This document shows positions 1 through 8,238 of a stretch of DNA of 18,303 nucleotides, in pieces. A model generated the notes under the pieces. That model saw only the letters and a list, made by a program, of their open reading frames with translations. It did no database searches and had not been told where the DNA came from. Each line of letters opens with the position of its first letter. Position 1 is the first letter of the stretch. The DNA is taken from contig CAAGEP010000018.1 of the NCBI GenBank assembly GCA_900768875.1, forward strand, positions 1 through 18,303. Reading direction: 5' to 3'. A program made the translations under genes and the position numbers. Source of the stretch: Alphaproteobacteria bacterium. Lineage in GTDB: Bacteria > Pseudomonadota > Alphaproteobacteria > CAAGCB01 > CAG-977.

Positions 1-60
1 GCGACGAACTCTTTGTCGCTGGCGTCGCAGTCGGCTCAGAGCGTGTTGAAATTGTTCTAA
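1..60 (+). CDS. Flagellin C-terminus (partial, 5' end outside window)
   Basis: Frame 1 is open from the first base to a TAA at 58-60 and gives the 19-residue tail ATNSLSLASQSAQSVLKLF. This matches the conserved last helix of bacterial flagellins, especially the alphaproteobacterial form with a SLSIAN-x3-QN-I/L-LSLF ending, which packs in the D0 core of the filament. A strong terminator follows 20 bp after the stop, as expected for the end of a highly expressed gene. Only the terminus is visible, so this rests on one short motif plus the terminator. A flagellin-like hook-associated protein would end in a similar way. Confidence 0.6.
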   Translation, partial: ATNSLSLASQSAQSVLKLF

Positions 61-80
61 GTCTTGCAATCGACATGAAC

Positions 81-116
81 AAAAACGGGGGAAAGGAAAC
101 TTTCCCCCGTTTTTTT
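81..116. terminator. Bidirectional intrinsic terminator between flagellin-like gene and pil operon
   Basis: A perfect 15-bp stem (81-95 with 100-114) closes on a GAAA loop. The plus strand continues into a T run and the minus strand also ends in a T run, because the stem itself begins with five A and ends with five T. It lies between two convergent genes, the flagellin-like gene ending at 60 and pilR ending at 196, and probably serves both. Confidence 0.9.
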
Positions 117-195
117 ATGTAAAAAATGGAATCGTCGCACCCGCTGACGTGACAAGTTTCTTCGTGCAGGCAGCACTCCCGTGCGGGCAGCACCT

Positions 196-1284
196 TTAGC
201 CCATGGCTTTCGTAATCTGTTCCTGCATATCAAAGGTGCCCATAACGGACCATGCAATAACGCCGGAAACGAACAAGGTTGCAATCGTGTTCAGCAACGC
301 CGCGCGCTGTTCAATGCTGGAAATACTGGTTTCCAGCCATTCATTCGCCATTTGATCCAATGCGGCCTGAAAGTTGTCCATTTCGGAATAAATGCGCAAA
401 TCGCCGATGATTTCCTTGTCTGGGAATCCCAATCCCGTTTTATTCAACGCTTCGCCGATGTTGTCGCCGTTGTTGATGAAAACCAACGCGGTGTCAATGC
501 GGTGCAGCAAATACGGGTTCGCGTCATGGCGCAAGGAACGCAAGGCTTGTGATACGGGTGTTCCCGCGCGCACCAAAGCCGCCATGGCCAGCATCCATGT
601 AACACCGACAAAGATTCGATACAGCGACCATGGAGGAACATTATCGACCATTGCTCGGGTTTTTCCTTTCCACCGTCCCAGCGTGATGTAAATGATAAAG
701 AACACGGTCGGCAGAAATGCGAACGCCAATACCCAGTTTTTCTGAATCCAAATGGATACGGCAACCAAATCTTTGGCTGTTCCCGTCCAGCGGGCGTTCG
801 GGGCGGCGTTCATCATCGGCGGAACCATGTACGCGCCGATAGCGTAAATAATCAAAACCGTCATCATGGACAAAAACATGGGGTACGAAATCGCACCGAC
901 CAAAGGACCCGTCATGCGGCTGGTGCCTTCGGTAACTTTAATCAGGTTTTCCAGCGCGCCTTCCAAGTGCGAAACGTCGCCGACCGACAGCATCAAACGT
1001 TCACGGGCGGGCGCCCAGCCTTCCAAAGCCACCGAAAACGGATGACCGTTCTGCAATGCGCGCGACCAGTACAGAATGGCCAACGCCATCGGTTCATCGG
1101 GGTTTTTCCCGTCGTTTGTCAAAATGCCGCGGATTCGATCCAGCGCGTCCATCAACGAAAACCGGTTGCGCAGCAGGGAAATCAGCTTGCGGTAGATTTT
1201 TAATCGCGTTTTGCCGCTCATCCGGCAGATAATCATCGCGTAATACCTGTTAATCTCGGCCAGCGAAAATTTGCTTTTTGCCAT
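196..1284 (-). CDS. pilR: Type IVB pilus inner-membrane platform protein PilR (GspF/PilC family)
   Basis: This 362-residue protein is the polytopic platform on which the assembly ATPase acts to build the pilus. It has the duplicated GspF fold: a cytoplasmic helical domain (about 30-125), membrane segments near 131-155 and 183-202, a second helical domain (about 220-325, with the typical MAALVRAGTPVSQALRSL signature) and a last membrane segment near 329-350. The length fits the family. The ATG at 1284 is chosen because GAAAGGAA lies just upstream and it falls 16 bp after the pilQ stop. An in-frame ATG at 1359 would overlap pilQ by about 60 bp and lacks a clear ribosome binding site. It is the last gene of the operon. 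The family is clear; the name pilR follows from gene order as in plasmid R64. Confidence 0.88.
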   Translation of the reverse strand: MAKSKFSLAEINRYYAMIICRMSGKTRLKIYRKLISLLRNRFSLMDALDRIRGILTNDGKNPDEPMALAILYWSRALQNGHPFSVALEGWAPARERLMLSVGDVSHLEGALENLIKVTEGTSRMTGPLVGAISYPMFLSMMTVLIIYAIGAYMVPPMMNAAPNARWTGTAKDLVAVSIWIQKNWVLAFAFLPTVFFIIYITLGRWKGKTRAMVDNVPPWSLYRIFVGVTWMLAMAALVRAGTPVSQALRSLRHDANPYLLHRIDTALVFINNGDNIGEALNKTGLGFPDKEIIGDLRIYSEMDNFQAALDQMANEWLETSISSIEQRAALLNTIATLFVSGVIAWSVMGTFDMQEQITKAMG

Positions 1285-1300
1285 TCTGCGTTTCCTTTCT

Positions 1301-2989
1301 TCAGTAAATCGGTCTTTCGTCCAACAGGCCGCACCAGCGTTCGACTTCTTCGGCGTCAATCAGTCCGTTCAGCATGCGTTCGATGGCACAGTCTTTCATC
1401 GTTCTGCCCCCCAAATCGCCCGTCCAATAGTCAATCGCTTTTTTGGTTTCGCCCTTGACCAGCAAATCCAAAAACGTCGCATCCGGCATCAGAATTTCAC
1501 CAACCACCGCGCGCCCTTTAACACCGCGCCCTTGACATTCCTGACAGCCTTCGCCTTTCAAAAAAGCCTGCTCCATGCCGAAATCGCCGTACGCTTTGCG
1601 CAGACGTTTGACCGTCGGATGATCGGGCTTTTGCGAAACGGGGATTCGACAGTTCGGGCAAACGCGGCGGAACAGACGCTGAGACACCATGCCTTTCATA
1701 ATTTCGGGGTCAATCAGTTTGAACGGCTCAACCCCCATGTCGCGCAAACGCATGATAACCGCGGGCGAACTGTTCGCGTGCAGAGTCGTCCAAACGCCGT
1801 GCCCCGACAGCGCGCCTTTGAAAGCCAACTGTGCCGCCGACAAAGTACGGACTTCGCCAATCATCAGCATGTCAGGGTCGGAACGCAAAGACGCCGCCAA
1901 CGCTTTGGTGAATTCCTGCTCTTTCAGCGCTTCCGTGTTTGCGTTGGTCACAGGCATCTGCCGCGCACCCGGAATCGGGTATTCGGGAGGGTCTTCCACG
2001 GTAATCAGATTCAGTTCGTAGTTGCGTTCCTGCAGCAAAGAAATCATATTGCGCTGCAAAGTCGTCGATTTGCCCGACCCCGTCGGTCCCGCCACAATGA
2101 TAATGCCGATGGGAACAGCGCGCAGACGGTAAAACATATCGGCTTCGCGCTTGGTGTATCCCAAAGCCATCAAATCGCCCGCGTTGTCGGGATCGTCGTC
2201 CGCGTACAGCAAACGCATAACCAGATAACGCGTACCGAACGCAATCGGGTTGAACTGCAAACGAACACCCAAAACGTTGCGGGGCAGACGCAGTTTTCCG
2301 CCCGAACCGCGCAAAGGCGTATCGCCGACCTTTTGCGCCGCCTGATATTCGTTTTGCGCATAGTTCGCATCCGAAATGTCCGAAGACGCAAACGCCGCGC
2401 GCACGAACGCTTCGCCCCAGTCCTTGTCTTTTTCGATTTCAACCTGCATCATGCCGTTGGTGCGGAACATGACTTGAGTTTTGTGCGTTCCGACGACAAC
2501 GTGAATGTCGGACACTTTGATGGCGGCGGCGCGGGACAGGACGGTAACATAGTCCTTTTGCATCTGCAGCTGTTCAAGATCCGCCGCACTGCCCATTTCC
2601 TCGGTTTCTTCGGGGGGAGGGGCGTCTTTTGCCGCGCGGTCGTAAATCGCTTTAATCAGATTGGCGGGGACGTATTCGGCTTTATTGACGGGGAATTTTT
2701 TCTTGCGCGCCAAAACTTCAAAGCTCAGCACGCGGCCGTCGAATTTATGTTCTGCGCTGACCAGAAAACGCCCGTCTCTGAACAAGGCCAACAGTCCGCG
2801 CGTATCGTCTTTGACGGGGAAAATGCCGTTGGGGGCGGTAATACATTCGTTGCCCGCATGAAACAATTCCGCCAGAATCTCAGAACTTTTTTTCGGGGAG
2901 GCGTTTTTCGGAGCATCTTGAGTGGCAGCTTTGGGCGCGGCGGCTTTGGCCGGAGCGGTTCCTGCGGCGGTTTTCGCTGGCAAAGGCAT
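1301..2989 (-). CDS. pilQ: Type IVB pilus assembly ATPase PilQ (PilB/GspE family)
   Basis: This 562-residue cytoplasmic hexameric ATPase powers pilin extrusion through PilR. Visible motifs are Walker A GPTGSGKST (about 301), Asp box VEDPPEYPIPG (about 331), Walker B DPDMLMIGEVRT (about 371, with the catalytic Glu), His box TTLHANSS (about 401) and a CPNC...CQEC zinc tetracysteine (444-447 and 482-485). The zinc motif marks an assembly ATPase of the PilB/GspE class rather than a PilT retraction motor. The first 35 residues are an Ala/Lys/Pro-rich, probably disordered extension. The ATG at 2989 has a TTGGAGGG ribosome binding site. The gene sits between the PilP-like gene and pilR, as in R64. 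Confidence 0.95.
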   Translation of the reverse strand: MPLPAKTAAGTAPAKAAAPKAATQDAPKNASPKKSSEILAELFHAGNECITAPNGIFPVKDDTRGLLALFRDGRFLVSAEHKFDGRVLSFEVLARKKKFPVNKAEYVPANLIKAIYDRAAKDAPPPEETEEMGSAADLEQLQMQKDYVTVLSRAAAIKVSDIHVVVGTHKTQVMFRTNGMMQVEIEKDKDWGEAFVRAAFASSDISDANYAQNEYQAAQKVGDTPLRGSGGKLRLPRNVLGVRLQFNPIAFGTRYLVMRLLYADDDPDNAGDLMALGYTKREADMFYRLRAVPIGIIIVAGPTGSGKSTTLQRNMISLLQERNYELNLITVEDPPEYPIPGARQMPVTNANTEALKEQEFTKALAASLRSDPDMLMIGEVRTLSAAQLAFKGALSGHGVWTTLHANSSPAVIMRLRDMGVEPFKLIDPEIMKGMVSQRLFRRVCPNCRIPVSQKPDHPTVKRLRKAYGDFGMEQAFLKGEGCQECQGRGVKGRAVVGEILMPDATFLDLLVKGETKKAIDYWTGDLGGRTMKDCAIERMLNGLIDAEEVERWCGLLDERPIY

Positions 2990-3050
2990 GGATTATCCCT
3001 CCAAACAACAGTCAAACAGGGGACAATCGCCCCTGTTTGTTTTGTTTAAA

Positions 3051-4466
3051 TTATCGCGCCAGACTTGCGGCTGACAACCGCGGACGTCTGCCTACGCGGC
3101 GCGGCGGCATGAATTTTTGCGTCGCGGGCTTTTCTTCCACAGTCCCGCCCATACCGGCCATTCCGGGATTTGTCGCAGCCGGCGCGACGGCCGCGGGAGC
3201 CGCATGCGAATCTTCCGAACTGACCAAGCCCGCGGACGGGAAGCCTACGATTTCCTTTAATGAACCGTACTGCAACAAAACATAGTCTTTGTTGATGTCG
3301 ATGACGGTGTGTCCCGTCGGCAGAATGGTTGATTTTTTGGCAAAGAAAGTCGTTTTATCCTTTTTCGAGATAAGCTTCGCAATCAGACTGCCTGCCGTGC
3401 CGCGGATTTCCGCAACCGCGTACAGCGTTGATGCGGGATCCTGTTTTTTCAGATTATCCTGCTTGTCGTCGGGAACCGACGCTGTCAGCGCTTCACCGGC
3501 TTTTTTCTTGTTCAGCAAATCCTCGCCGCCGGCGGTCAGCGTACGCGACACCAACGAAGACGGGGAACGTTTGATACGCGGTGGACGCGTCGCGGCAATC
3601 AAAGTCGGTTTCAAATTGTTCAAACGGACAATGGAAGCGGCTTCGTATTTCTTTTTCAGTTCGGCGCGTTCGGCTTCTTTTTGTCTTTCCAGTTCTTCTT
3701 CTTTTCTTTTGCGTTCGGCTTCCTCATCCTTCATTTTTTGGATACGGCGATCCTCTTCGCGTTTCAAGGCGGCTTCGATTTGTTTTTGGCGGATTTCCGC
3801 GCGCTGTTTGCGTTCCAAAGCTTCCTGCCGTTTCAAATCCTGCGCCAGTTCCCATTCCAATCGCGCTTGCGTCATTTTTTCGCGGCGTTCGATTTCATCA
3901 AACAGCATTTGACGGTTATTGGCTTTCAATGCGTCGATTTCGGCGCGCAACCCTTCACGTTTCAGCTGCAAAGCCAGCGAATTGTTTTCACGCTCCATTT
4001 CCGCCATTTCGCGGAAAATGTCGCTGGATACTTTCCCCAACACCTGATCGCTGGGCGAACCCGACAATCCTTTGGGGGCGGGGGCGTTGAATTCCAAAGC
4101 GGGTGCGCCGCCGGGAGGCGGAACATCTTGCGGCGCGGGGATATCCATGTTGTCCGTCGGTTCGGGCAAAGCGGGTTCCGGCGCGGCGGGTTCGGGAATA
4201 TCGGCGGGCGGCAAATCCAAAGACGGCAGTTCCGGCGCGGACACATCGGCGGGCGCATTGCTGCCGATTGCAGGTGCGGACACATCGGCGGGCGGAGCGT
4301 CTTGCGTCGCGGGTGCCGCCGTTTCCGCCGGGGCGGGCTGAGCGTTCTGCGCAGTGTTTTCCATAAACGCGTCATCAAACAAATCCTGCGCGTTGGCGGT
4401 CGGAATCGCAACGCCGGAAATTACCAGCGCGGCGTATAATAATTTGGTGTTAAATGCTCGGTTCAT
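3051..4466 (-). CDS. pilP: Enlarged PilP-like periplasmic type IVB pilus protein with coiled coil
   Basis: This 471-residue protein has a Sec signal peptide (cleavage near TANA-Q, about residue 26), a Pro/Ala-rich stretch (about 40-135), a long charged coiled coil (about 150-275, rich in Glu, Lys and Arg), then a small beta-rich domain (about 345-410, starting LYAVAEIRG). That last domain resembles the family of small PilP proteins of R64-type pili, which are about 150 residues. It ends in a basic tail. The ATG at 4466 is preferred over 4481 because GAGGGA lies 9 bases before it, while the upstream ATG has GGAG only 2 bases away. The start overlaps the end of pilO by 17 bp, suggesting coupled translation. 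Assignment as PilP rests on gene order and the C-terminal domain. The coiled coil is unusual for the family. Confidence 0.65.
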   Translation of the reverse strand: MNRAFNTKLLYAALVISGVAIPTANAQDLFDDAFMENTAQNAQPAPAETAAPATQDAPPADVSAPAIGSNAPADVSAPELPSLDLPPADIPEPAAPEPALPEPTDNMDIPAPQDVPPPGGAPALEFNAPAPKGLSGSPSDQVLGKVSSDIFREMAEMERENNSLALQLKREGLRAEIDALKANNRQMLFDEIERREKMTQARLEWELAQDLKRQEALERKQRAEIRQKQIEAALKREEDRRIQKMKDEEAERKRKEEELERQKEAERAELKKKYEAASIVRLNNLKPTLIAATRPPRIKRSPSSLVSRTLTAGGEDLLNKKKAGEALTASVPDDKQDNLKKQDPASTLYAVAEIRGTAGSLIAKLISKKDKTTFFAKKSTILPTGHTVIDINKDYVLLQYGSLKEIVGFPSAGLVSSEDSHAAPAAVAPAATNPGMAGMGGTVEEKPATQKFMPPRRVGRRPRLSAASLAR

Positions 4467-5826
4467 AGATTTGTCCCTCATAGCTCCAAGTGCCGTCGGT
4501 CATATTATACTCCAATTGTTTCAATTCCAAAGCGGGAAATTGATTAAAGACTCCCAGCCATTCGCTGACCGGCAAATCCGATGAAAAACCGAAAGCCAAT
4601 TTATTGTAAACTTTTGTAATCGTCCGCGGTTCGCCGCCGTTGCGTCCGGGGATGACCTGCGTTGTCTGTTCGGATTCTTCGGACAGGGTGACGTTTTTTT
4701 TGATGGCTTGAAAGATGTTTGTCCATTCTTCGCGCAATTCGTAAATCGAATATTTCGGTGTTTCCGAATGAACGGCGATATCTCCCATCGCCAGACTGGC
4801 CACGGCGGACGTTCCCGTGTCGGACAGCATGAAATCGAAGCCCGGCATGCCGTATTCTTCAAACGCGCGTTTCAGAATACCCAAATGCCCCCATTCCATT
4901 GTCCAGTCCGTTGACAAACCGGAGGTCGTGCATTGAATGTTGCCCACTTTCCAACCGGGAACAATCATGGATTTGATTTGCATGACGCCCGCATAGCAAC
5001 GGTTCAAGAAATCTTCGGGGACAACCAATTTTTCCCACGGTTTGACTTCGACGGGCGGCGGAAGCTCCTTTTCCTCTTCAATTTCCAGAGGTTTCAGCGG
5101 CGTAAGCGGTCGGAAAGTCCTTTTCGGCGCGGGGGCGAACATGGTGGAAACCAATTTGTACCCGATGATAAGAACCAGTAAAGCCGCAACACCGATAATG
5201 ATTTTTGTTTTCTGCTGGCGCGCTTTGTCAATGCGCATCAGTTTTGAACCGTGCGGTTCTTTCAAAATATCGAACAGATCGGCTTCTTCCGTGCCTTCGA
5301 TTTCCCATGAGGCGGGGGCGATTTTGCGCCCCCAGTCGGGCACCGCCATCATGGCGTAAAAGGCGCGTTTGGCGTCTTCTTCGTTCAGATAAAGAATATC
5401 TTCTTCGGACAGAATCAAATCGTTTCGGACGGCGATGAACCAGTAGCCCTCATCGACTTCAAACACGGCGACGGAGGATGATTTGTCCGAAAAAATGTCG
5501 GCAATCGCGGCTGCGGCGGACGGCATGCCCGCCTTGTGACCTTCGACGGAATTGCCGATACCGTATTGAGGGGACGAGCCTTGGCGGATGCAGAATAAAT
5601 CCGCGCCTTCCATGACGTTGTCGACGGTTTCCTGTACTTCGGGGAACGGATCGTTGGTGTCCTGCAGCGGCTGCCAGAACAAGCTCACGGCATACGTCGT
5701 GTCATTGACGGTTATCGTCGCGCCCCAAGGGGGATCACCGTCTTCTTCCGCCGTTGCGGATTGGGAATCGGACTGCTGTTCCAGTTCGTCCAAATCGTCT
5801 ACGGAAAGTTCTTCTTCTTCAGCCAT
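4450..5826 (-). CDS. pilO: Type IVB pilus accessory protein PilO
   Basis: This 458-residue bitopic protein has an acidic N-terminus, a cytoplasmic domain (about 36-190), one membrane segment (about 208-226, IIIGVAALLVLIIGYKLV), a Pro-rich linker and a periplasmic domain (about 260-458). This is the layout of PilO/pilin accessory proteins of R64-like pili, which link the cytoplasmic ATPase side to the periplasmic alignment complex and differ from the small PilO of type IVA systems. The cytoplasmic part carries the family-like VFEVDEGYWFIAVRNDLILS stretch. The ATG at 5826 has GGAG 8 bases upstream and lies 16 bp after the pilN stop. Its end overlaps the start of the PilP-like gene. Confidence 0.8.
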   Translation of the reverse strand: MAEEEELSVDDLDELEQQSDSQSATAEEDGDPPWGATITVNDTTYAVSLFWQPLQDTNDPFPEVQETVDNVMEGADLFCIRQGSSPQYGIGNSVEGHKAGMPSAAAAIADIFSDKSSSVAVFEVDEGYWFIAVRNDLILSEEDILYLNEEDAKRAFYAMMAVPDWGRKIAPASWEIEGTEEADLFDILKEPHGSKLMRIDKARQQKTKIIIGVAALLVLIIGYKLVSTMFAPAPKRTFRPLTPLKPLEIEEEKELPPPVEVKPWEKLVVPEDFLNRCYAGVMQIKSMIVPGWKVGNIQCTTSGLSTDWTMEWGHLGILKRAFEEYGMPGFDFMLSDTGTSAVASLAMGDIAVHSETPKYSIYELREEWTNIFQAIKKNVTLSEESEQTTQVIPGRNGGEPRTITKVYNKLAFGFSSDLPVSEWLGVFNQFPALELKQLEYNMTDGTWSYEGQIYEPSI

Positions 5827-5842
5827 TGTTTATGCTCCGCGA

Positions 5843-7453
5843 TTAAAAGCCGTTCATGCGTGTTTCGGGAACCAGCGGTGAAATCAGCACTTCGGGGGTC
5901 AGCAGAATGACCATGACGTTTCTGCTTTTATCCGCCGATTTTGAAAACGACGTGATGTCCTTTGAGCTGTTGGAGTTCGTTCTGACTTCTTCAAACCCTG
6001 TCAAAACAAGGGTTGAGCCGGATGTCATGGCGACTTCCTGCACGAAACCGCGTGTTTTCAGAACAGGCAACTGAATTGACGTTCTGGAAGACCCTTCGCC
6101 GAACTGCTTTTCATCCATAGAGTCTTTGTCCGTCAATGTCATCGTGAACATCAGCAGCATCCGTCCGTGATCCAGCAAACGCGGCAGAATTTCCATCGTA
6201 AAGCCGTAGTTGATTTTCGCGGGCGTTACCGAAATGGACGTGGTATCCGAACTGACGGTCGTTTCCGATTTTTCGATGTACGATTCGTTGGTTGAAACCT
6301 GAACGGGCGCGATTTTGTTGTTCATCGTAATGACGGACGCGCTGGTGACCAAAGACGCCGTTCCTTGGGTGGACAAAGCTTCCAGCAAAATCTTGCTGCC
6401 GTCGGCGATGTGACCGTGGCCGTTGGGGTTCAAAATGCCGATGCTCAAAGAACCCGATGTGCCGCTGGTTGTCGAAGACGGGGTTGTCAAGCTGGTGGAA
6501 ATGCCGCTGCCCGACTTTTTGCTGATGAAGTTCAAAACGGAGCTCAAATTCAGTCCCATGCTGGCTTCGTCGGAGAGGGTGACGTTCATCACCTTGACGC
6601 CGATGGCTACCTGCCGCGACAGCTTTTCGTTCATGCTGTTGATGTATTGCGCAACGCGCTGCAGCGTGTATGGCGGCGCGGTTACCGTCAACGTGCCGTT
6701 TGCGGGGATGACGTTCAGCGTCGCTCCGCCCGGCAGCATGGCCGTAATCGCTTCTTCGATTTGTGCCCACAAATCCAACGAAATCGTTGAAGACATGGAT
6801 GCGGATGTCGTTCCGCCCGCTTCACCCGATGCCGTGCCCGCGATGTTCGCGTTCAACTGGGTTTGGACGGGCAAAGCGTAAATCGTGAAAACACGCGTTT
6901 CCTGTTTGTAGAATGTGATGACGCCGTTTTTGTAACGCCACCACAGCGCAAAACGCGACACGATTTGATCCAGCAGTCCGCTGAGCTTTCCGGAATAAGC
7001 GGGCATGTACAAATCCGTATCCGTGTTTGTCGCCGTTCCTTGAGCCGCATCTTCCGCCTTGCCTTGCGTGGCGTTTTTGACTTCTTCCAAAATCATATCG
7101 TCGACGCGGACGGTAATGCCTGTCAACGCCGTGATTTGTTCCGAAACCTGCAGCAGGGAAACGGGCGTGGTGCTGACCAGCGTGATGCCTTCCTCGGTTT
7201 CAAAGCGCGCGGGCAAAGGATCGCCTTGATTCCCGCGAATGCTTTGAGAGCCCAGCCAAATGTCGTCTTTGACCGAAATGGTGTCCAGACTGTACATATC
7301 GGAGGGCGGAACGGGTTCGTCCAAAACGCTTTGAATCTTGTCCAAAGTGCGATCCGCGTGCTTTGTGACCGTCGTAAACAGACGGCAGGACGACGTCAGC
7401 CCCGCCATCGACAGGCAGAGCGCCAGCGTAGTGATTTTATGGTTAATCCGCAT
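5843..7453 (-). CDS. pilN: Type IVB pilus secretin lipoprotein PilN
   Basis: This 536-residue protein is the outer-membrane channel through which the pilus leaves. The N-terminus is a lipoprotein signal with Cys23 (LTSSC, a slightly relaxed lipobox). A short STN/N0-type domain follows (about 88-125), then a segment typical of PilN (about 150-195, YSGKLSGLLDQI then WWRYKNGVITFY), an N1/N3-type ring domain (about 240-295) and a C-terminal secretin domain (about 350-530) with the SGSTLVLTGFEEVR element and a final VILLTPEVLISP strand. Length and order fit PilN/BfpB secretins. The ATG at 7453 has GGAGG 6-7 bases upstream and overlaps the stop of the preceding TcpQ-domain gene by 11 bp, so translation is probably coupled. 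Confidence 0.92.
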   Translation of the reverse strand: MRINHKITTLALCLSMAGLTSSCRLFTTVTKHADRTLDKIQSVLDEPVPPSDMYSLDTISVKDDIWLGSQSIRGNQGDPLPARFETEEGITLVSTTPVSLLQVSEQITALTGITVRVDDMILEEVKNATQGKAEDAAQGTATNTDTDLYMPAYSGKLSGLLDQIVSRFALWWRYKNGVITFYKQETRVFTIYALPVQTQLNANIAGTASGEAGGTTSASMSSTISLDLWAQIEEAITAMLPGGATLNVIPANGTLTVTAPPYTLQRVAQYINSMNEKLSRQVAIGVKVMNVTLSDEASMGLNLSSVLNFISKKSGSGISTSLTTPSSTTSGTSGSLSIGILNPNGHGHIADGSKILLEALSTQGTASLVTSASVITMNNKIAPVQVSTNESYIEKSETTVSSDTTSISVTPAKINYGFTMEILPRLLDHGRMLLMFTMTLTDKDSMDEKQFGEGSSRTSIQLPVLKTRGFVQEVAMTSGSTLVLTGFEEVRTNSNSSKDITSFSKSADKSRNVMVILLTPEVLISPLVPETRMNGF

Positions 7454-8123
7454 TTTCGTCCTCCACGGTCGTAATCAACAAGACTCGGTTGCCTTTGTAA
7501 AAAGTCCCCCACGGGGCGGGTCTGGCGCGGGCGAATGAACGAATCAGCGCCGATGCCACATCCATGAAACGCCCGCGGAACATGGCGCCCGCTTCCAAAA
7601 TATATTCGCGGTCGGTGTTCCAGATAACGCGCCATCCCGCTTTGTCGCCCCATTCCGTCAACAATCCGCGGACGGAACTGCCCTCTGTGGCTAGCCAGTC
7701 TTCAACGGGATCTTCGGGATCGTACACGCCGTCGCCCGAATTGGCGCTTTGTTTATCATTCGCGGTCGAAGCGGACGCGTCTTTCAATGTGTCCGACAGG
7801 TTCGACCCCGCTTTCGCCGTCAAGGTGTCGCCCGTATCCGCCGAGCTGTCATAACTGTACAGGCCGTTCGCCCCCGCAGACGGAGCGGTGGCGGCCAAAT
7901 CTTCGCCGCGGTAGCCGCCCGTGTTTTGCATCATATCGGGCGGAGTGCGCTGTCCGAACTGTCCCCCCGCGACGGGAGCCGTAAAATCGGGTGCGGATGA
8001 AACCGTTCCCGCGGAAACACCGGGCCACGCGTCGCCGTCCGAAATGAATCGGGTGCACGCATTCAGCACGAAAACGGCCGAAATCACGCCGAAAATGCTG
8101 ATTTTTGACAGGGATTGCGCCAT
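7443..8123 (-). CDS. pilL: PilL-like lipoprotein with C-terminal TcpQ domain
   Basis: This 226-residue protein begins with a lipoprotein signal (lipobox LNAC, Cys23), continues through a low-complexity Ser/Ala/Gly/Asp-rich linker (about 30-130), and ends in a TcpQ/PilL C-terminal domain (about 134-226). The domain is recognisable from the RGLLTEWGDKAGWRVIW core, the F-x-G-x-F motif and the closing nRVLLITT strand. TcpQ-domain proteins stabilise or target the pilus secretin, which fits its overlap with pilN. R64 has pilM between pilL and pilN; here nothing lies between. The ATG at 8123 has GGAGAAG upstream. R64 PilL is longer, so this is a short PilL or TcpQ-type partner. Confidence 0.8.
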   Translation of the reverse strand: MAQSLSKISIFGVISAVFVLNACTRFISDGDAWPGVSAGTVSSAPDFTAPVAGGQFGQRTPPDMMQNTGGYRGEDLAATAPSAGANGLYSYDSSADTGDTLTAKAGSNLSDTLKDASASTANDKQSANSGDGVYDPEDPVEDWLATEGSSVRGLLTEWGDKAGWRVIWNTDREYILEAGAMFRGRFMDVASALIRSFARARPAPWGTFYKGNRVLLITTVEDENAD

Positions 8124-8195
8124 AAGATCTTCTCCAATTTCAAAATAAAGGGCAACACACTTCTATTGAAGTACGATTAAAGCATTAAATTCTTT

Positions 8196-8217
8196 AAAAA
8201 ATCCTTTATAAAAAGGA
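8196..8217 (-). terminator. Weak intrinsic terminator or attenuator before pilL
   Basis: On the minus strand, just after the stop at 8239, a 6-bp stem (8217-8212 with 8207-8202) with a 4-base loop is followed by six T (8201-8196). The stem is A/T-rich and short, so termination would be partial. It sits in the 115-bp gap between the OmpA-like gene and the pilL-like gene, the largest gap in the pil cluster. This suggests the two may be expressed at different levels. I could not identify a convincing new promoter in the rest of the gap. Confidence 0.4.
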
Positions 8218-8238
8218 AACGGGGCGGATTTTCTTGTC

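Noticed and set aside
1285..1359. Longer start for pilR at 1359
   Set aside because: It overlaps the conserved C-terminus of PilQ, adds a non-conserved basic stretch, and has no good ribosome binding site; the ATG at 1284 does.
1271..3049. A 592-codon open frame on the plus strand opposite pilQ
   Set aside because: It is antisense to a gene with all PilB-type motifs. Its product is rich in Arg, Phe, Gln and His with no domain, and it is a by-product of codon usage on the other strand.
3681..4439. A 252-codon plus-strand frame rich in Phe, Arg and Gly
   Set aside because: It lies antisense to the coiled-coil and Pro-rich parts of the PilP-like gene and has a biased composition without motifs.
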